Shown piece after piece: positions 11,504 through 19,759 of a DNA stretch of 64,000 bases (position 1 is the first letter of the stretch; every line of letters starts with the position of its first letter). The notes under the pieces are model-generated. The model ran no database searches, was not told where the DNA came from, and was given only the letters and a program-made list of their open reading frames with translations. The translations under genes and the position numbers were made by a program. The DNA is from Myxococcus eversor (lineage in GTDB: Bacteria > Myxococcota > Myxococcia > Myxococcales > Myxococcaceae). The DNA is taken from positions 124,001 to 188,000 of the forward strand of contig NZ_JAAIXY010000006.1 of assembly GCF_010894455.1 (NCBI RefSeq), read 5' to 3'.

Positions 11504-12549
11504 GATGTCTGTCTCCGTGCTGCTTCGTCCGCGTCCCGCGACTCCATCGCCGTGCGCAAGACGACCGCCGCGGCCTGGTACAGCTCTTCGGGAATGGGCT
11601 CCCCGATGTCGTAGTGAATGAGGCTTCGCGCCAACGGGATGTCCCGCACCACCGGCACCCCGAGCCGCTGGGCCTCCTCCCGAAGCGCCAGCGCGTCTTC
11701 CTCTCGCGCTTTCGCCACGAGGTAGGGCGCCTCGCTCTCCCGAGCGTCGTAGCGGATGGCGACCGCGAGGTGCGTCGGGTTGACCACCACCGCCGTGGCC
11801 TTCCCCACCCCGCGCGCCGGGCCCCCCTGAGCCAGTTGGCGGTGCAGGGCCCTGCGCTGTCCCTTGTGGCGCGGGTCCCCTTCACTCTCCTTGTGCTCAC
11901 GCTTCACTTCTTCGCGACTCATCATCAGCTCGCGCAGATGACTCCTCCTGGCGAGCACGTAGTCCCCGATGCCCAGCACCAGGAGCACCCAGGCCACGCG
12001 GCGAATCAGCGCCACGAGCTGCTCCAGCATGAGTGGCAGTCCCTCACGCCCGGCCAGCCAGGCCGTCCTCAGCGCGTCCGGACCGACCGACTCCACGTCA
12101 CTCCAAACAAGGCCTCCCACCACGGCCACCACCACCAACGCCTTGCCCAACTCCTTCAGGGGTTTCACGCTGAAGAGGCGTTTCAGCCCCGACGAGAGAC
12201 TGACCCGCTCCAGCTTCGGCGCCACATGGCTCGGGTCCATTTCCAAGCCCACCGTGGCCATGGAGACCGCCAGTGACGCGGCGAACGCGCCCCCCAGCGC
12301 GGGCGCGCTCAGGCGCACGAAAATCCAGAGCCCTTCTTCCAAGGCACCCGTGTGCTGCTGCTCCAGGAACAGCCTCGACGTCCACTCCTCGAGCCGAGAG
12401 GACATCCCGAGCGCTCCCGAGCCGAAGCCAAGCACTCCGCCCAAAGTCACGGCGCTGGAGGACAACAGTCGGCTGCGGGGAATCTGCCCCTTGCGGCGGG
12501 CCTCGCGCAGTCGTCGGGCCGACGGCAACTCCGTCTTCTCTCCACTCAT
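11500..12549 (-). CDS. sctU: Type III secretion export switch protein SctU (FlhB/HrcU/YscU family)
   Basis: SctU switches substrate specificity from early to late substrates by self-cleavage. The N-terminal part has four hydrophobic segments preceded by the typical basic start (SGEKTELPSARRLREARRKGQI). The autocleavage motif NPTH lies at residues 257-260, followed by HLAVAIRY and the VPVVRDIPLAR segment of the cytoplasmic domain. The 349-aa size is normal and all motifs are intact. It overlaps sctT upstream and sctV downstream by 4 bases each. Confidence 0.95.
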   Translation of the reverse strand: MSGEKTELPSARRLREARRKGQIPRSRLLSSSAVTLGGVLGFGSGALGMSSRLEEWTSRLFLEQQHTGALEEGLWIFVRLSAPALGGAFAASLAVSMATVGLEMDPSHVAPKLERVSLSSGLKRLFSVKPLKELGKALVVVAVVGGLVWSDVESVGPDALRTAWLAGREGLPLMLEQLVALIRRVAWVLLVLGIGDYVLARRSHLRELMMSREEVKREHKESEGDPRHKGQRRALHRQLAQGGPARGVGKATAVVVNPTHLAVAIRYDARESEAPYLVAKAREEDALALREEAQRLGVPVVRDIPLARSLIHYDIGEPIPEELYQAAAVVLRTAMESRDADEAARRQTS

Positions 12550-13340
12550 TGCGCCAGGGTCCCCAGCAACGAGAGCGCCCCCTCCGTGGAGAGCACCTCC
12601 GCCAGCAGTCGCTCACACAGCAACCCGATTCCCAGCCACAGCACCACGCCGCCCCCCAGGATTCGCAGCGGAGCCCCCAGTTCTTGGAGATTCACTTGCG
12701 GCGCCGCGCGCGAGGCCAAGGCCAGGAAACAGTCCACCGCCAGCATCGCCGCCGCCATCGGCGCCCCCACCGCCAGCCCCGTGGCCAATGCCCCACCCGC
12801 GAGGACGACGACGTGCAATGTCGCCGCTTCCGTGGGCACGAAGGCCCCCAGCTTCACCACGCCAAAGCCACGCACCAGTGCTCCCAGGACCAGGGGCGCC
12901 ACGGCCCCCGACGTCGCCAGTCCCACCAGCAGGTGGTAGAGCCCCTCGCCCGTGGCCGACTCCCGGCTGCCCGCGAGCGGCAGGCTCGCCTCGGCGGACG
13001 TCCCACGAAGCAGGTCGATGAAACGTCCACCCATTCGCGCCGCATCGAACGGCAGCGCCGCGACCAGCCCCACCGAGATGCCATAGGCCAGCTCGCGCAA
13101 CACCAGGCCTCCCAACTCCAGCGACGACGTCACGGGCTCCGCCGTACCAACGCCTCCCTCCGCGCGCAGAAAGAGCGACAGCGACAACACCCACCCCAGT
13201 CGCACCGTGGTGGGCGTGGCCTGTCCCCCCAACAGCGGGCACAGGAAGGCCACGGGCAGAAGCCGGGCGGCACACAGCGCCACCGCGACGGCATCCGGGC
13301 CCAGCGTCTCCAGTTGAGCGCGCAGCAACTCCAGGTTCAT
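12546..13340 (-). CDS. sctT: Type III secretion export apparatus protein SctT (FliR/HrcT/YscT family)
   Basis: SctT is a hydrophobic component of the export channel core (the R5S4T1 complex). The 264-aa protein has six to eight hydrophobic segments and the FliR-like stretch LGWVLSLSLFL / LVLRELAYGISVGLVAALPFDAARMGGRFID. ATG at 13340 was chosen because it overlaps the sctS stop by 4 bases. The frame is open further upstream, but only as overlap with sctS. Confidence 0.92.
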   Translation of the reverse strand: MNLELLRAQLETLGPDAVAVALCAARLLPVAFLCPLLGGQATPTTVRLGWVLSLSLFLRAEGGVGTAEPVTSSLELGGLVLRELAYGISVGLVAALPFDAARMGGRFIDLLRGTSAEASLPLAGSRESATGEGLYHLLVGLATSGAVAPLVLGALVRGFGVVKLGAFVPTEAATLHVVVLAGGALATGLAVGAPMAAAMLAVDCFLALASRAAPQVNLQELGAPLRILGGGVVLWLGIGLLCERLLAEVLSTEGALSLLGTLAQ

Positions 13341-13606
13341 GCCGACACCTCGGAGATGAGCATCAGGAGTTGGTGGGTGAATCGCGTGAGCTGCGCGGCA
13401 ATCCAGGGCCCCGCGAGCACCAACGCCACTACCGCCGCACACAGCTTCGGCACCACGGACAACGTGCTTTCCTGAAGCTGCGTCGTCGCCTGGAACAGAC
13501 TCGAAAGGAAACCCACCACCAGGCTCGCGCCAATGGGTGGCAAGGACGCGAGGACCATCAACAACAAGGCCTCACGTCCCAGGCTCAACAACACATCCTG
13601 GGTCAT
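13337..13606 (-). CDS. sctS: Type III secretion export apparatus protein SctS (FliQ/HrcS/YscS family)
   Basis: This is a small (89 aa) protein with two transmembrane helices, the usual form of FliQ/SctS, four copies of which sit in the export channel. Family features are the start TQDVLLSLGREALLL, the PPIGASLVVGFLSSLFQATTQLQESTLSVVPK loop and a second helix. The ATG at 13606 is 4 bases after the sctR stop. Confidence 0.93.
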   Translation of the reverse strand: MTQDVLLSLGREALLLMVLASLPPIGASLVVGFLSSLFQATTQLQESTLSVVPKLCAAVVALVLAGPWIAAQLTRFTHQLLMLISEVSA

Positions 13607-13610
13607 CGCA

Positions 13611-14333
13611 TCACCGGTAACCAAGGATGAGGCCGCGCGCGAGCAGCGACCAACCATCCACGGCCACGAAGAGAAGAATCTTGAAAGGCAGACTCACCTG
13701 ACTGGGCGACAGCGTCTGCATCCCCAACGCGAGCAACACGTTGGCGATGACCATGTCGAGCACCAGGAACGGGAGGAACACGAGGAAGCCAATCTGAAAG
13801 GCCTCCTTCAACTCGGTGAGGACGAAGGCCGGAATGATGACGAAGAGGTCCGTCTCCCGCACCGCGTCCATTTCCTCCGGGGGACGAAGCTCCCGCGCCA
13901 GATCCACGAAACGAGCCCGCTCCTCGGGGCTCCCATGCTTCACGAGAAAAGCTCGCAGCGGCTCCGCCACCCGGGCCGCGGCCTCGAGAATCTTCACGCC
14001 GGAGCCGGCCTCCAGGTCCTGATAGGCGAGCTGCCCCGCGTCGTACGTCCGCTCCATCACCGACGCCATGATGTGGCCCGTCAGCACCGCCGCCAGCCCC
14101 GTCAACACCAGCGTGGGTGGTGCCTGCTGGGTCCCCATCGCCGAGCGCGCCAGCGACAACACCACCGCGATTTTCGAGAAGCTCGTCAGCATCAACACCG
14201 CGAACGGCAACAGAGACATCACCGCCAACATCCCCATCATCGACAGCGGGCTCCCCGCGAAGGACTGCTGGCTGAGCGAGCCTTCCGACGCCACGGCCAG
14301 GACTGGCGAGAGAACTCCCCAACCGCCCGTCAT
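13611..14333 (-). CDS. sctR: Type III secretion export apparatus protein SctR (FliP/HrcR/YscR family)
   Basis: Five copies of SctR form the core of the export channel. The 240-aa protein keeps the FliP signature regions: LLPFAVLMLTSFSKIAVVLSLARSAMGTQQAPP near the N-terminus and IPAFVLTELKEAFQIGFLVFLPFLVLDMVIANVLLALGM toward the C-terminus. A hydrophobic start may be a signal peptide, as in FliP. The ATG at 14333 overlaps the upstream fliO-like gene by 4 bases. Confidence 0.95.
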   Translation of the reverse strand: MTGGWGVLSPVLAVASEGSLSQQSFAGSPLSMMGMLAVMSLLPFAVLMLTSFSKIAVVLSLARSAMGTQQAPPTLVLTGLAAVLTGHIMASVMERTYDAGQLAYQDLEAGSGVKILEAAARVAEPLRAFLVKHGSPEERARFVDLARELRPPEEMDAVRETDLFVIIPAFVLTELKEAFQIGFLVFLPFLVLDMVIANVLLALGMQTLSPSQVSLPFKILLFVAVDGWSLLARGLILGYR

Positions 14334-14755
14334 GACCGCATCCCCTTGCGGAGCCCACGCCCCGGGCGCGGTCGACGCGCCTGAGCGAGCATCCCAGGTT
14401 CCACCTCCCGCTCGGGCAGCGCATGGACTTCCGCGAACGCATCTCCGAAGGCCACGAGAAATCCCCGTCCTTCGACCTCCACCAACGCAAGGCCACAGCG
14501 AGGAGAGAGCCCCGCGCGGGAGATGACCTGCATCCGCTCCACGCTCGCCACACGTGCCTCCGAGGCGCCCCGTCGAAACCACCACCAGCCCAGGCCACTG
14601 AGTGCCCCCAGCACCAGGAGCCAACGAGCAGTGGCCACCACGGAAACGCCGCCCAGGGGCCCCAGCAAGGCCAACCCGAGGACGAGCAGCGTCGCGACCT
14701 GAAGACGGGCGCGAGGCGAGAGCGAAGCGTTCGGAATGCGCATGGGCTCACTCAC
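14330..14755 (-). CDS. FliO-like export apparatus assembly protein
   Basis: This 141-aa protein has two hydrophobic segments (about residues 18-60) followed by a compact segment VERMQVISRAGLSPRCGLALVEV and GRGFLVAFGDAF, which matches the cytoplasmic domain pattern of FliO (basic residue, V-x-x-R-x-x-L-x-P, LVEVxGRxFLV). In flagella FliO helps assemble the FliP ring. Standard injectisomes are generally described as having no FliO. It sits between sctQ and sctR with 4-base overlaps on both sides, exactly where fliO lies in fliN-O-P-Q-R operons. The basic C-terminus (RRPRPGRGLRK) is probably cytoplasmic. Confidence 0.75.
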   Translation of the reverse strand: MSEPMRIPNASLSPRARLQVATLLVLGLALLGPLGGVSVVATARWLLVLGALSGLGWWWFRRGASEARVASVERMQVISRAGLSPRCGLALVEVEGRGFLVAFGDAFAEVHALPEREVEPGMLAQARRPRPGRGLRKGMRS

Positions 14756-15900
14756 GGCAACAGGGCCAGGACACGGGCACCCACCTCGCCCTCCAGGTCC
14801 ACCAATTCGGCGCGCGCCACCACTCGGTCTCCCACGCGCAACAACACCGGCTCGCTGGCATTGATGTGCAGCGGAAGCAGGACCCCCGGCCTCAACGCCG
14901 CCAGTTCGGAGAGCGGGACCAGCACCCGCGTCAGCTCCACTTCCACGTCCACCGGAAGCGGGGGAATGCCCTCACTCCGTTCATTCACGACCACCATGTT
15001 CGACTCCTGGAAATGCGCGCGGACACGCGCGCGGGTCAGCGAGAAACCCTCGGGCTGAAACGTCCCCGAGAGAGAGAAGCCCCGGGCCACCAACCTCCCG
15101 GGGCCGAAGAGGCGGGTGTCCTCGCGACGCACGCCCTCGAAGACGACGACGTCCCCCACCGCGAGCGCGTCCATCGCCTGCGGCGACAGCGGCGTCTGTC
15201 CAAGGAGGCACCTCAGCTTGAGCGTCGCGGCGAGCACTTGCGGAGCGGCGCCCGTGACTCGCTCCACGGGAAATTCCTGAGCCACGCCCTGAAGCACGGA
15301 AGCAGGCAGCAACAACCGTCCGCCCGCGCGCACCTGCCCCACCGTCACATCCAGCTCCACGCCCACCAGCGACTGTCGTCCCCGCAGACGCAACGCGACG
15401 TCTTCACGCCGCATCGTCAGCCCGGACAGGCGCGGCGCCAGGGCCGGATACAGCGGTGACTTGGAGCGCACGGCGGAGAGCGCCACCAACACCAGGTACG
15501 CCAGCGTCGCCTCTTCCAGTCGCGCCAGCTCAGTCACCGCCCCGGACCTGCCTCCTGACCCGGCGATTCGCTCCAACGCGGCGACCGCCAGCGCGGGCTC
15601 CAACTCCAGCACGGCCACGCTTCCCACCGCCGACAGCTCCAACAGGATGAAGACCGCGGGCCTCGACAGCCCGTTCGGAGACAAGACCACGGCATCCAAC
15701 AGCCGGGCCTCCGCTGACACCGGACACCCCAGCTCCCGACCCAACGCCTCACAGATATCGCCCAGGGCCTCACGCCCGAGTCCGGCTACACGGGGCCGTC
15801 GCGAAAGCATGAGGTGCGCTCGGCTCAACCGGCGCGACCCCAGCCGACGCAGTCGACGAGGCACGGGAGGAGACAGGGAGGGCTCGGTATCGGGGTTCAT
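14752..15900 (-). CDS. sctQ: Type III secretion C-ring protein SctQ (FliN/HrcQ/YscQ family)
   Basis: SctQ builds the cytoplasmic sorting platform. The C-terminal domain (about residues 300-382) is a SpoA/FliN fold: PLPVDVEVELTRVLVPLSEL, LRPGVLLPL and VLLRVGDRVVARAELVDLEG. The preceding region has a weaker repeat of it, as expected for full-length SctQ. The length from ATG at 15900 is 382 aa. The frame is open for another 300 bp upstream, but this start fits the domain boundaries, and the ribosome binding site is weak. A 148-bp gap separates it from the upstream gene, the largest gap in the operon. Confidence 0.88.
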   Translation of the reverse strand: MNPDTEPSLSPPVPRRLRRLGSRRLSRAHLMLSRRPRVAGLGREALGDICEALGRELGCPVSAEARLLDAVVLSPNGLSRPAVFILLELSAVGSVAVLELEPALAVAALERIAGSGGRSGAVTELARLEEATLAYLVLVALSAVRSKSPLYPALAPRLSGLTMRREDVALRLRGRQSLVGVELDVTVGQVRAGGRLLLPASVLQGVAQEFPVERVTGAAPQVLAATLKLRCLLGQTPLSPQAMDALAVGDVVVFEGVRREDTRLFGPGRLVARGFSLSGTFQPEGFSLTRARVRAHFQESNMVVVNERSEGIPPLPVDVEVELTRVLVPLSELAALRPGVLLPLHINASEPVLLRVGDRVVARAELVDLEGEVGARVLALLP

Positions 15901-16048
15901 CGAAGGGTCGTGAGCGGCAAGAGGTGACACCCCGCTCGTGCACGCCCCTCGCCATGAGGCGCGCTCGTGTTGGCGCGGGTTTGCGGTGCATCGGCATCCG
16001 CACGCGGGATGCCGGGTACGCGAGCCAGGACGGCTACACGCGAGGAGG

Positions 16049-16627
16049 TCAGCGCGTGGCTTCCCGGATGAGTCGCTCCGCGAGCGCGGCCAGCAGCGGC
16101 GGAGCCAACGGGTCCGAGGGTTCCTCCTTCCGGCCAGGAAACAGGGTCCGGTGATAGGGCGGGAGGCGCCGGAACACCTCCTTGCGAAGCGGCTCCGGCA
16201 CCTCATCCATCAAGGCCTTCAGCCGGGCCGCCGCGTCGCTCCGCTCCCCGAACTCCTTCGCGACCTTCGCCTGTCGCTGGGCCGAGGGCATCGCGACGAT
16301 GCACCGCAGGTGCGCTTTCGCTCGCTTCAAGGCCTCCGTTCCCAGCCCTTCCAGAAGCTCCTCGGCCCGCTCTCGCCCCAGGACCCACGTCACCAGCGCA
16401 TAGCGCTCCAGCGGGAGAATCGGAGGCTGACGCCGAATCGTCGTCGCCTGCTCCGCCAGCGGAACTGGCGCCCGAACTGACAGAGCCTCCTCCGTCGGAA
16501 CAAGCAGCGGCTCCCGCACCGGAGCAAGTCGCGGCTCGTCCACTGGCGCGAGCGTCGGCTCCCGCGCTGGAGCGGACACACCTCTCCTCGCCGGGCGCGA
16601 GGCCCGGCCCACACGTGTCGCATCCAT
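16049..16627 (-). CDS. Unknown protein encoded within the type III secretion operon
   Basis: This 192-aa protein sits between sctJ and sctQ, 22 bp after sctJ. Residues 1-65 are basic and Pro/Ala-rich with a repeated PV(D/R)EP-type unit, likely disordered. Residues 70-192 look globular and helical (ERYALVTWVLGRERAEELLEGLG..., LKALMDEVPEPLRKEVFRRLPPYHRTLFPG). In other systems this operon position is taken by SctK, SctL or SctD. I could not assign it to any of these by reading, though a small helical sorting-platform component is a reasonable guess. GGAGG lies 8 bases before ATG at 16627. Confidence 0.75.
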   Translation of the reverse strand: MDATRVGRASRPARRGVSAPAREPTLAPVDEPRLAPVREPLLVPTEEALSVRAPVPLAEQATTIRRQPPILPLERYALVTWVLGRERAEELLEGLGTEALKRAKAHLRCIVAMPSAQRQAKVAKEFGERSDAAARLKALMDEVPEPLRKEVFRRLPPYHRTLFPGRKEEPSDPLAPPLLAALAERLIREATR

Positions 16628-16649
16628 GATGAGAACCTCCGTTGCCTGC

Positions 16650-17453
16650 TCAGGCGACCTTGCGAGTCGCTCCAGGAGAGAGCACGGGACGCGCGGGCAC
16701 TGGCGGCGCGGGAGGCACCAGGCTCCGCTCTCGATAGTGGCGCATCCGCAGCGTCACCCACACCAAGGCCCCTGACAGCCCCGTCACCAACACGCCCAGC
16801 ACGGCAAGCAACCACCGCAGCCTGGACAGGGACGACAGTCCACTCGCCGGAGCCACCTCCACCCTCACGGGAACCTCGTCCACCAGCAGCGATACCGACT
16901 CCGAGGAGAGCCCTTCCACTCCTCCCGCCAGGAGCGCCTTCAAGACGTCCGAGGACTTCCGCACCCTCGCCGCGCTGCCCGGAGTCACGCGCAGCATCGC
17001 CGAGGCCTTGGAAGGCACCGCGACCTGCCCGGGCCTTGGCACGGGAGGCACCACCAGATGGACGCGCGCCAGCAGCACACCCTCCACGGATTGAAGCGTC
17101 TTCTCCAGGCCCCGCTCCAGCACCCTCACCCTGCACACCCCCTCTTCCACCGGCGTGCGCACCAGGCCTCCACCGCCAAAGACGTCACAGCCGACCTCCG
17201 CCGCCGGCCTCGGCAGCCCCAGCTCGGCGAGCACTCGCACCGCATCCGAAGACTGGTCTCCCGTGACTTCGATGGCCCAGGAGGGCTTCTTGCCCCCCTC
17301 GGGCACCTTGCGCGCATCAAGGCCGCGCTCGATGAGCACGGATTGCAGCTCGTTGGCCTGTCGCTCATCCAGGCCGTGCTGGATGCGCTCCCGGCACGCG
17401 GTGACGAACATGAGACACACGAAGAGAAGCCAGCGTCGGTCACTCGAAGCCAT
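16650..17453 (-). CDS. sctJ: Type III secretion inner-ring lipoprotein SctJ (YscJ/HrcJ/PrgK family)
   Basis: SctJ forms the inner periplasmic ring of the basal body. The N-terminus is a lipoprotein signal peptide with cleavage before C20 (LMFVTAC). Two small periplasmic alpha/beta domains follow, with the conserved ANELQSVLIERGLDARK and the SVEGVLLARVHLVVP motifs, and then a single transmembrane helix near residues 220-240 (WLLAVLGVLVTGLSGALVWVTL). The 267-aa size is normal. ATG at 17453 gives the lipoprotein signal; the open frame continues upstream without reason. Confidence 0.92.
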   Translation of the reverse strand: MASSDRRWLLFVCLMFVTACRERIQHGLDERQANELQSVLIERGLDARKVPEGGKKPSWAIEVTGDQSSDAVRVLAELGLPRPAAEVGCDVFGGGGLVRTPVEEGVCRVRVLERGLEKTLQSVEGVLLARVHLVVPPVPRPGQVAVPSKASAMLRVTPGSAARVRKSSDVLKALLAGGVEGLSSESVSLLVDEVPVRVEVAPASGLSSLSRLRWLLAVLGVLVTGLSGALVWVTLRMRHYRERSLVPPAPPVPARPVLSPGATRKVA

Positions 17454-17466
17454 GCGCACGCGCGCC

Positions 17467-17943
17467 TCAAACCTGCGTCTGGAGGACCTGCTTGACGCCA
17501 CCGGTCGCCTTCTCGACGACCTTGCCGGCGAGGTCGAGCTCCTGGCTCGCCCGGTAGACCTGGGCCTGCAACGCGAGCAACTCCCCGGGCGTGAAATCAC
17601 GCCCCGACTCCGCCATCTCCATGATGCGGTCCAACCGCTTCTGCGCCTGCCCCACCCGCTCCAAGGCCCGCGCGGCGTGCTGCTCTCGCGCCGTCTGGAC
17701 GGAGTCCACTCGCGTCCCCTTCTTCACTTCCGCGCATCCCGCGGAGGCCTGCGTCCCTTCGGCTCGCGTCACGCCACGCGAGGCCTCGACGGCCGGACGC
17801 GCCGCGCCTTCTGTCGTCACCGACGGCGTCGCCTCTCTCGCCGTCCCTCGGGCGCCCTCCAGCACCTCGCCGAATCGCTCCCGGCCGGGCTCCACCGACG
17901 CCGGGCCCGCGCCTCCCACTGCGCCCACCTTGTCCACGCTCAT
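17467..17943 (-). CDS. sctI: Type III secretion inner-rod protein SctI (YscI/HrpB/PrgJ family)
   Basis: The last 45 residues match the YscI/HrpB family pattern: FTPGELLALQAQVYRASQEL followed by DLAGKVVEKATGGVKQVLQTQ. This helix polymerises as the inner rod beneath the needle. The N-terminal 110 residues are low-complexity (Gly/Ala/Glu/Thr-rich), as is common in this family. At 158 aa it is somewhat longer than most. It lies directly upstream of sctJ and directly downstream of the needle-like gene, the prgI-prgJ-prgK order of Salmonella SPI-1. Confidence 0.85.
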   Translation of the reverse strand: MSVDKVGAVGGAGPASVEPGRERFGEVLEGARGTAREATPSVTTEGAARPAVEASRGVTRAEGTQASAGCAEVKKGTRVDSVQTAREQHAARALERVGQAQKRLDRIMEMAESGRDFTPGELLALQAQVYRASQELDLAGKVVEKATGGVKQVLQTQV

Positions 17944-17960
17944 GGCTCGCCGCGCTCCTC

Positions 17961-18443
17961 TCAGCGGATGTTGTTGATGGCGGCCTTCGCCGAGTCGTGG
18001 CGGACCTTCATGATGTTCGAGATGGCGTTGTGCTCACGGCTCTCCCGCTGCATCTCGTTCTGGAGCTGCAGATAGGCCGCGTTGAACTTCTGGCCATCCG
18101 CGCTGAGCGCCTTCTGCGCCTCCAGCAAATCCCACGCGTCCCCGTTGCCCGTCGGCGCCCCCAGTGAAGCTCCCGCGCCCGACGTGGACGTGGACGACGT
18201 GGACGCACCCGATGCGGTCGTCGTCCCCATCGGCACCACCGAGGAGATGGCCATCTTCGTGCTGGAGACAGCCGCGCTCAGGATGGGGCCCTGCGGAATC
18301 ATCCCGCCCACGATTCCCGCCCCCTTGCTCACCACCTGATGCGCCGCGTGCGCCAGCACCGTGCCGAAGTCGTTGCGCGGCGTCTGCCGGGGCATCGTGG
18401 CGGTGATGTTGAGGGACTGAAGCCTGCGGTGGTTCGGTTCCAA
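17961..18443 (-). CDS. Candidate type III needle subunit (SctF-like C-terminus, long N-terminal extension)
   Basis: This 160-aa protein starts at TTG (18443), preceded by GGAGG at a 6-base spacing, a strong site that decides the start. An ATG at 18395 is an alternative. Residues 1-95 are low-complexity with Ser/Thr/Gly runs. Residues 100-160 form an amphipathic helical region. Compared by eye with the needle protein PrgI recalled from memory, 11 of the last 22 residues are identical without gaps (pattern N-A-x-S-N-x-x-K-V-x-x-D ... A-x-I-x-N-x-R at the very C-terminus). Known needle subunits are about 80 aa, so the extension is unusual. It is the first gene of the operon, just before sctI and sctJ. 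The assignment is inference. Confidence 0.6.
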   Translation of the reverse strand: MEPNHRRLQSLNITATMPRQTPRNDFGTVLAHAAHQVVSKGAGIVGGMIPQGPILSAAVSSTKMAISSVVPMGTTTASGASTSSTSTSGAGASLGAPTGNGDAWDLLEAQKALSADGQKFNAAYLQLQNEMQRESREHNAISNIMKVRHDSAKAAINNIR

Positions 18444-18668
18444 GTGCTGCCTCCGGCGACGGGATGCCGGCGGGGCTGTTCAGGCGACGTGCCAGCCGAA
18501 AACCCAAGCAATCCCGCGCGCCTGGGCACGACACGCACGCGCACGAAACTCCAAGGCCCGGGAAGAGCGTCCAGCCGATGGGACGGCGCCGCGCGGACGG
18601 AAACTTGCCTCGCACGCAGCCTGCCTCAGAGTTGTCGCACCCTGTCGCAGTCGTGAGGAGCCGAGCCG

Positions 18669-18995
18669 ATGCACACTTCCAATGGTGGCCCCCCCATCGC
18701 CGAGCGCTTCCACCCGCGCGTCGAGGCGGCCCTTCCCGTGAAGGTGCTCCTGCCCGGACGCGCCGTCATGGCTCGCGCCCGAGACGTCTCCATGGCGGGC
18801 CTGTTCCTGCTCGCGCACCCCGGTGACGCCCAGCGCGAGCTCACGCTGAGCCTGCCGCTGCCGGGCGACAAGGAAATCGTCACCACCTGCACCATCCGCC
18901 GCCGCGAAGCGGACGGCGTGGCCCTGGAGTTCGGCGAGCTCGACTGGGACGACCTCATCGCCCTGGCGCGCTTCCTCCACCCGCGCCTGCCCTGA
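18669..18995 (+). CDS. PilZ domain protein
   Basis: This 108-aa single-domain protein has a PilZ pattern: an ERFHPRVEAALPVKV start with basic residues (RxxxR-like) and the second motif ARDVSMAGLFL (D-x-S-x-x-G). PilZ domains bind cyclic di-GMP, although some lack binding; the first arginine motif here is shortened, so binding is uncertain. GAGGAG lies 8 bases before ATG at 18669. The gene is divergent from the type III operon across 225 bp and could share its regulatory region. Confidence 0.8.
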   Translation: MHTSNGGPPIAERFHPRVEAALPVKVLLPGRAVMARARDVSMAGLFLLAHPGDAQRELTLSLPLPGDKEIVTTCTIRRREADGVALEFGELDWDDLIALARFLHPRLP

Positions 18996-19019
18996 GCGGG
19001 GACGTCCCTCCCCGTCGCG

Positions 19020-19427
19020 TCAGGCCTGCTCCGAGCGGGGCGGCGCCTGGCGCAGCCGCTCCACCAGCGCCATCAGCTCCGCGCCTCGGAAGGGCTTGTG
19101 GATGTAGCCGTCCGCGCCCGCCAGCGTGGCGCTCTCCATGTCCGACTTCTTCGCCTTCGCCGTGAGCATGTAGAGCGGCACCGTCGCGGTGACGGGGTCG
19201 CTCTTCAGGATGCGACACGCGGAGATGCCGTCGAGCTGCGGCAACACGACATCCATCAGGATGAGATTGAAGCTCCGGCTGCGCGCCAGCTTCAGCCCCT
19301 CCAGCCCGTTGGCCGCGCACACCACCTCCACGGAGCCGTCGCTCAACATCGAGCGCACCAGCTCCCGGATGACCGGTTCGTCCTCCACGAGCAGGATGAG
19401 GAAGGGTGCCTGGGACATGCCAACCAT
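19020..19427 (-). CDS. Single-domain response regulator (CheY-like receiver)
   Basis: This 135-aa protein is one receiver domain: acidic pair E15/D16, phosphoacceptor D59 (NLILMDVVLPQLDG), conserved Thr (MLTAKAKK) and Lys (YIHKPF). There is no output domain, so it would act by protein-protein contact. ATG at 19427 follows GGAG closely, and a second ATG at 19418 is possible. It is convergent with the PilZ gene (24-bp gap). No histidine kinase is adjacent. Confidence 0.88.
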   Translation of the reverse strand: MVGMSQAPFLILLVEDEPVIRELVRSMLSDGSVEVVCAANGLEGLKLARSRSFNLILMDVVLPQLDGISACRILKSDPVTATVPLYMLTAKAKKSDMESATLAGADGYIHKPFRGAELMALVERLRQAPPRSEQA

Positions 19428-19759
19428 GTTTCTCCGGCGCGACTCTGAACCTCAGAGGGACGATGCTTCGCGGGCGCGCCACCCCCACTGCCGGTGCCAC
19501 CTGCCGCGCGCGGTATAGCCCCGCCGACACCACCCACACCAGGGTCGCCCCATCATTTGTGTGGAGCACCATGCATCGGTCCTCTGTAAGCCCGTGGCCG
19601 CGGGGACGCCCGACTTCCGCGCCCGCCCACCCATCAGCCTGTCTGACAGAGGGATGAAGCCGCCTTCCCCTCCCGCCTTCCCCCACCCAAGAACCATCTC
19701 CACCCCGCCCCTGGGGGCGTCGGGTGATGGGGGGCCTGGGGCGCTATGATGGGTCCGAA
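19428..19759. other. 332-bp intergenic region, no gene seen
   Basis: This gap lies between the divergent response regulator and the zinc-ribbon/TPR gene. I see no RNA gene or convincing small ORF. It probably contains both promoters. Upstream in-frame ATGs at 19724 and 19727 could extend the TPR gene. Confidence 0.4.
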
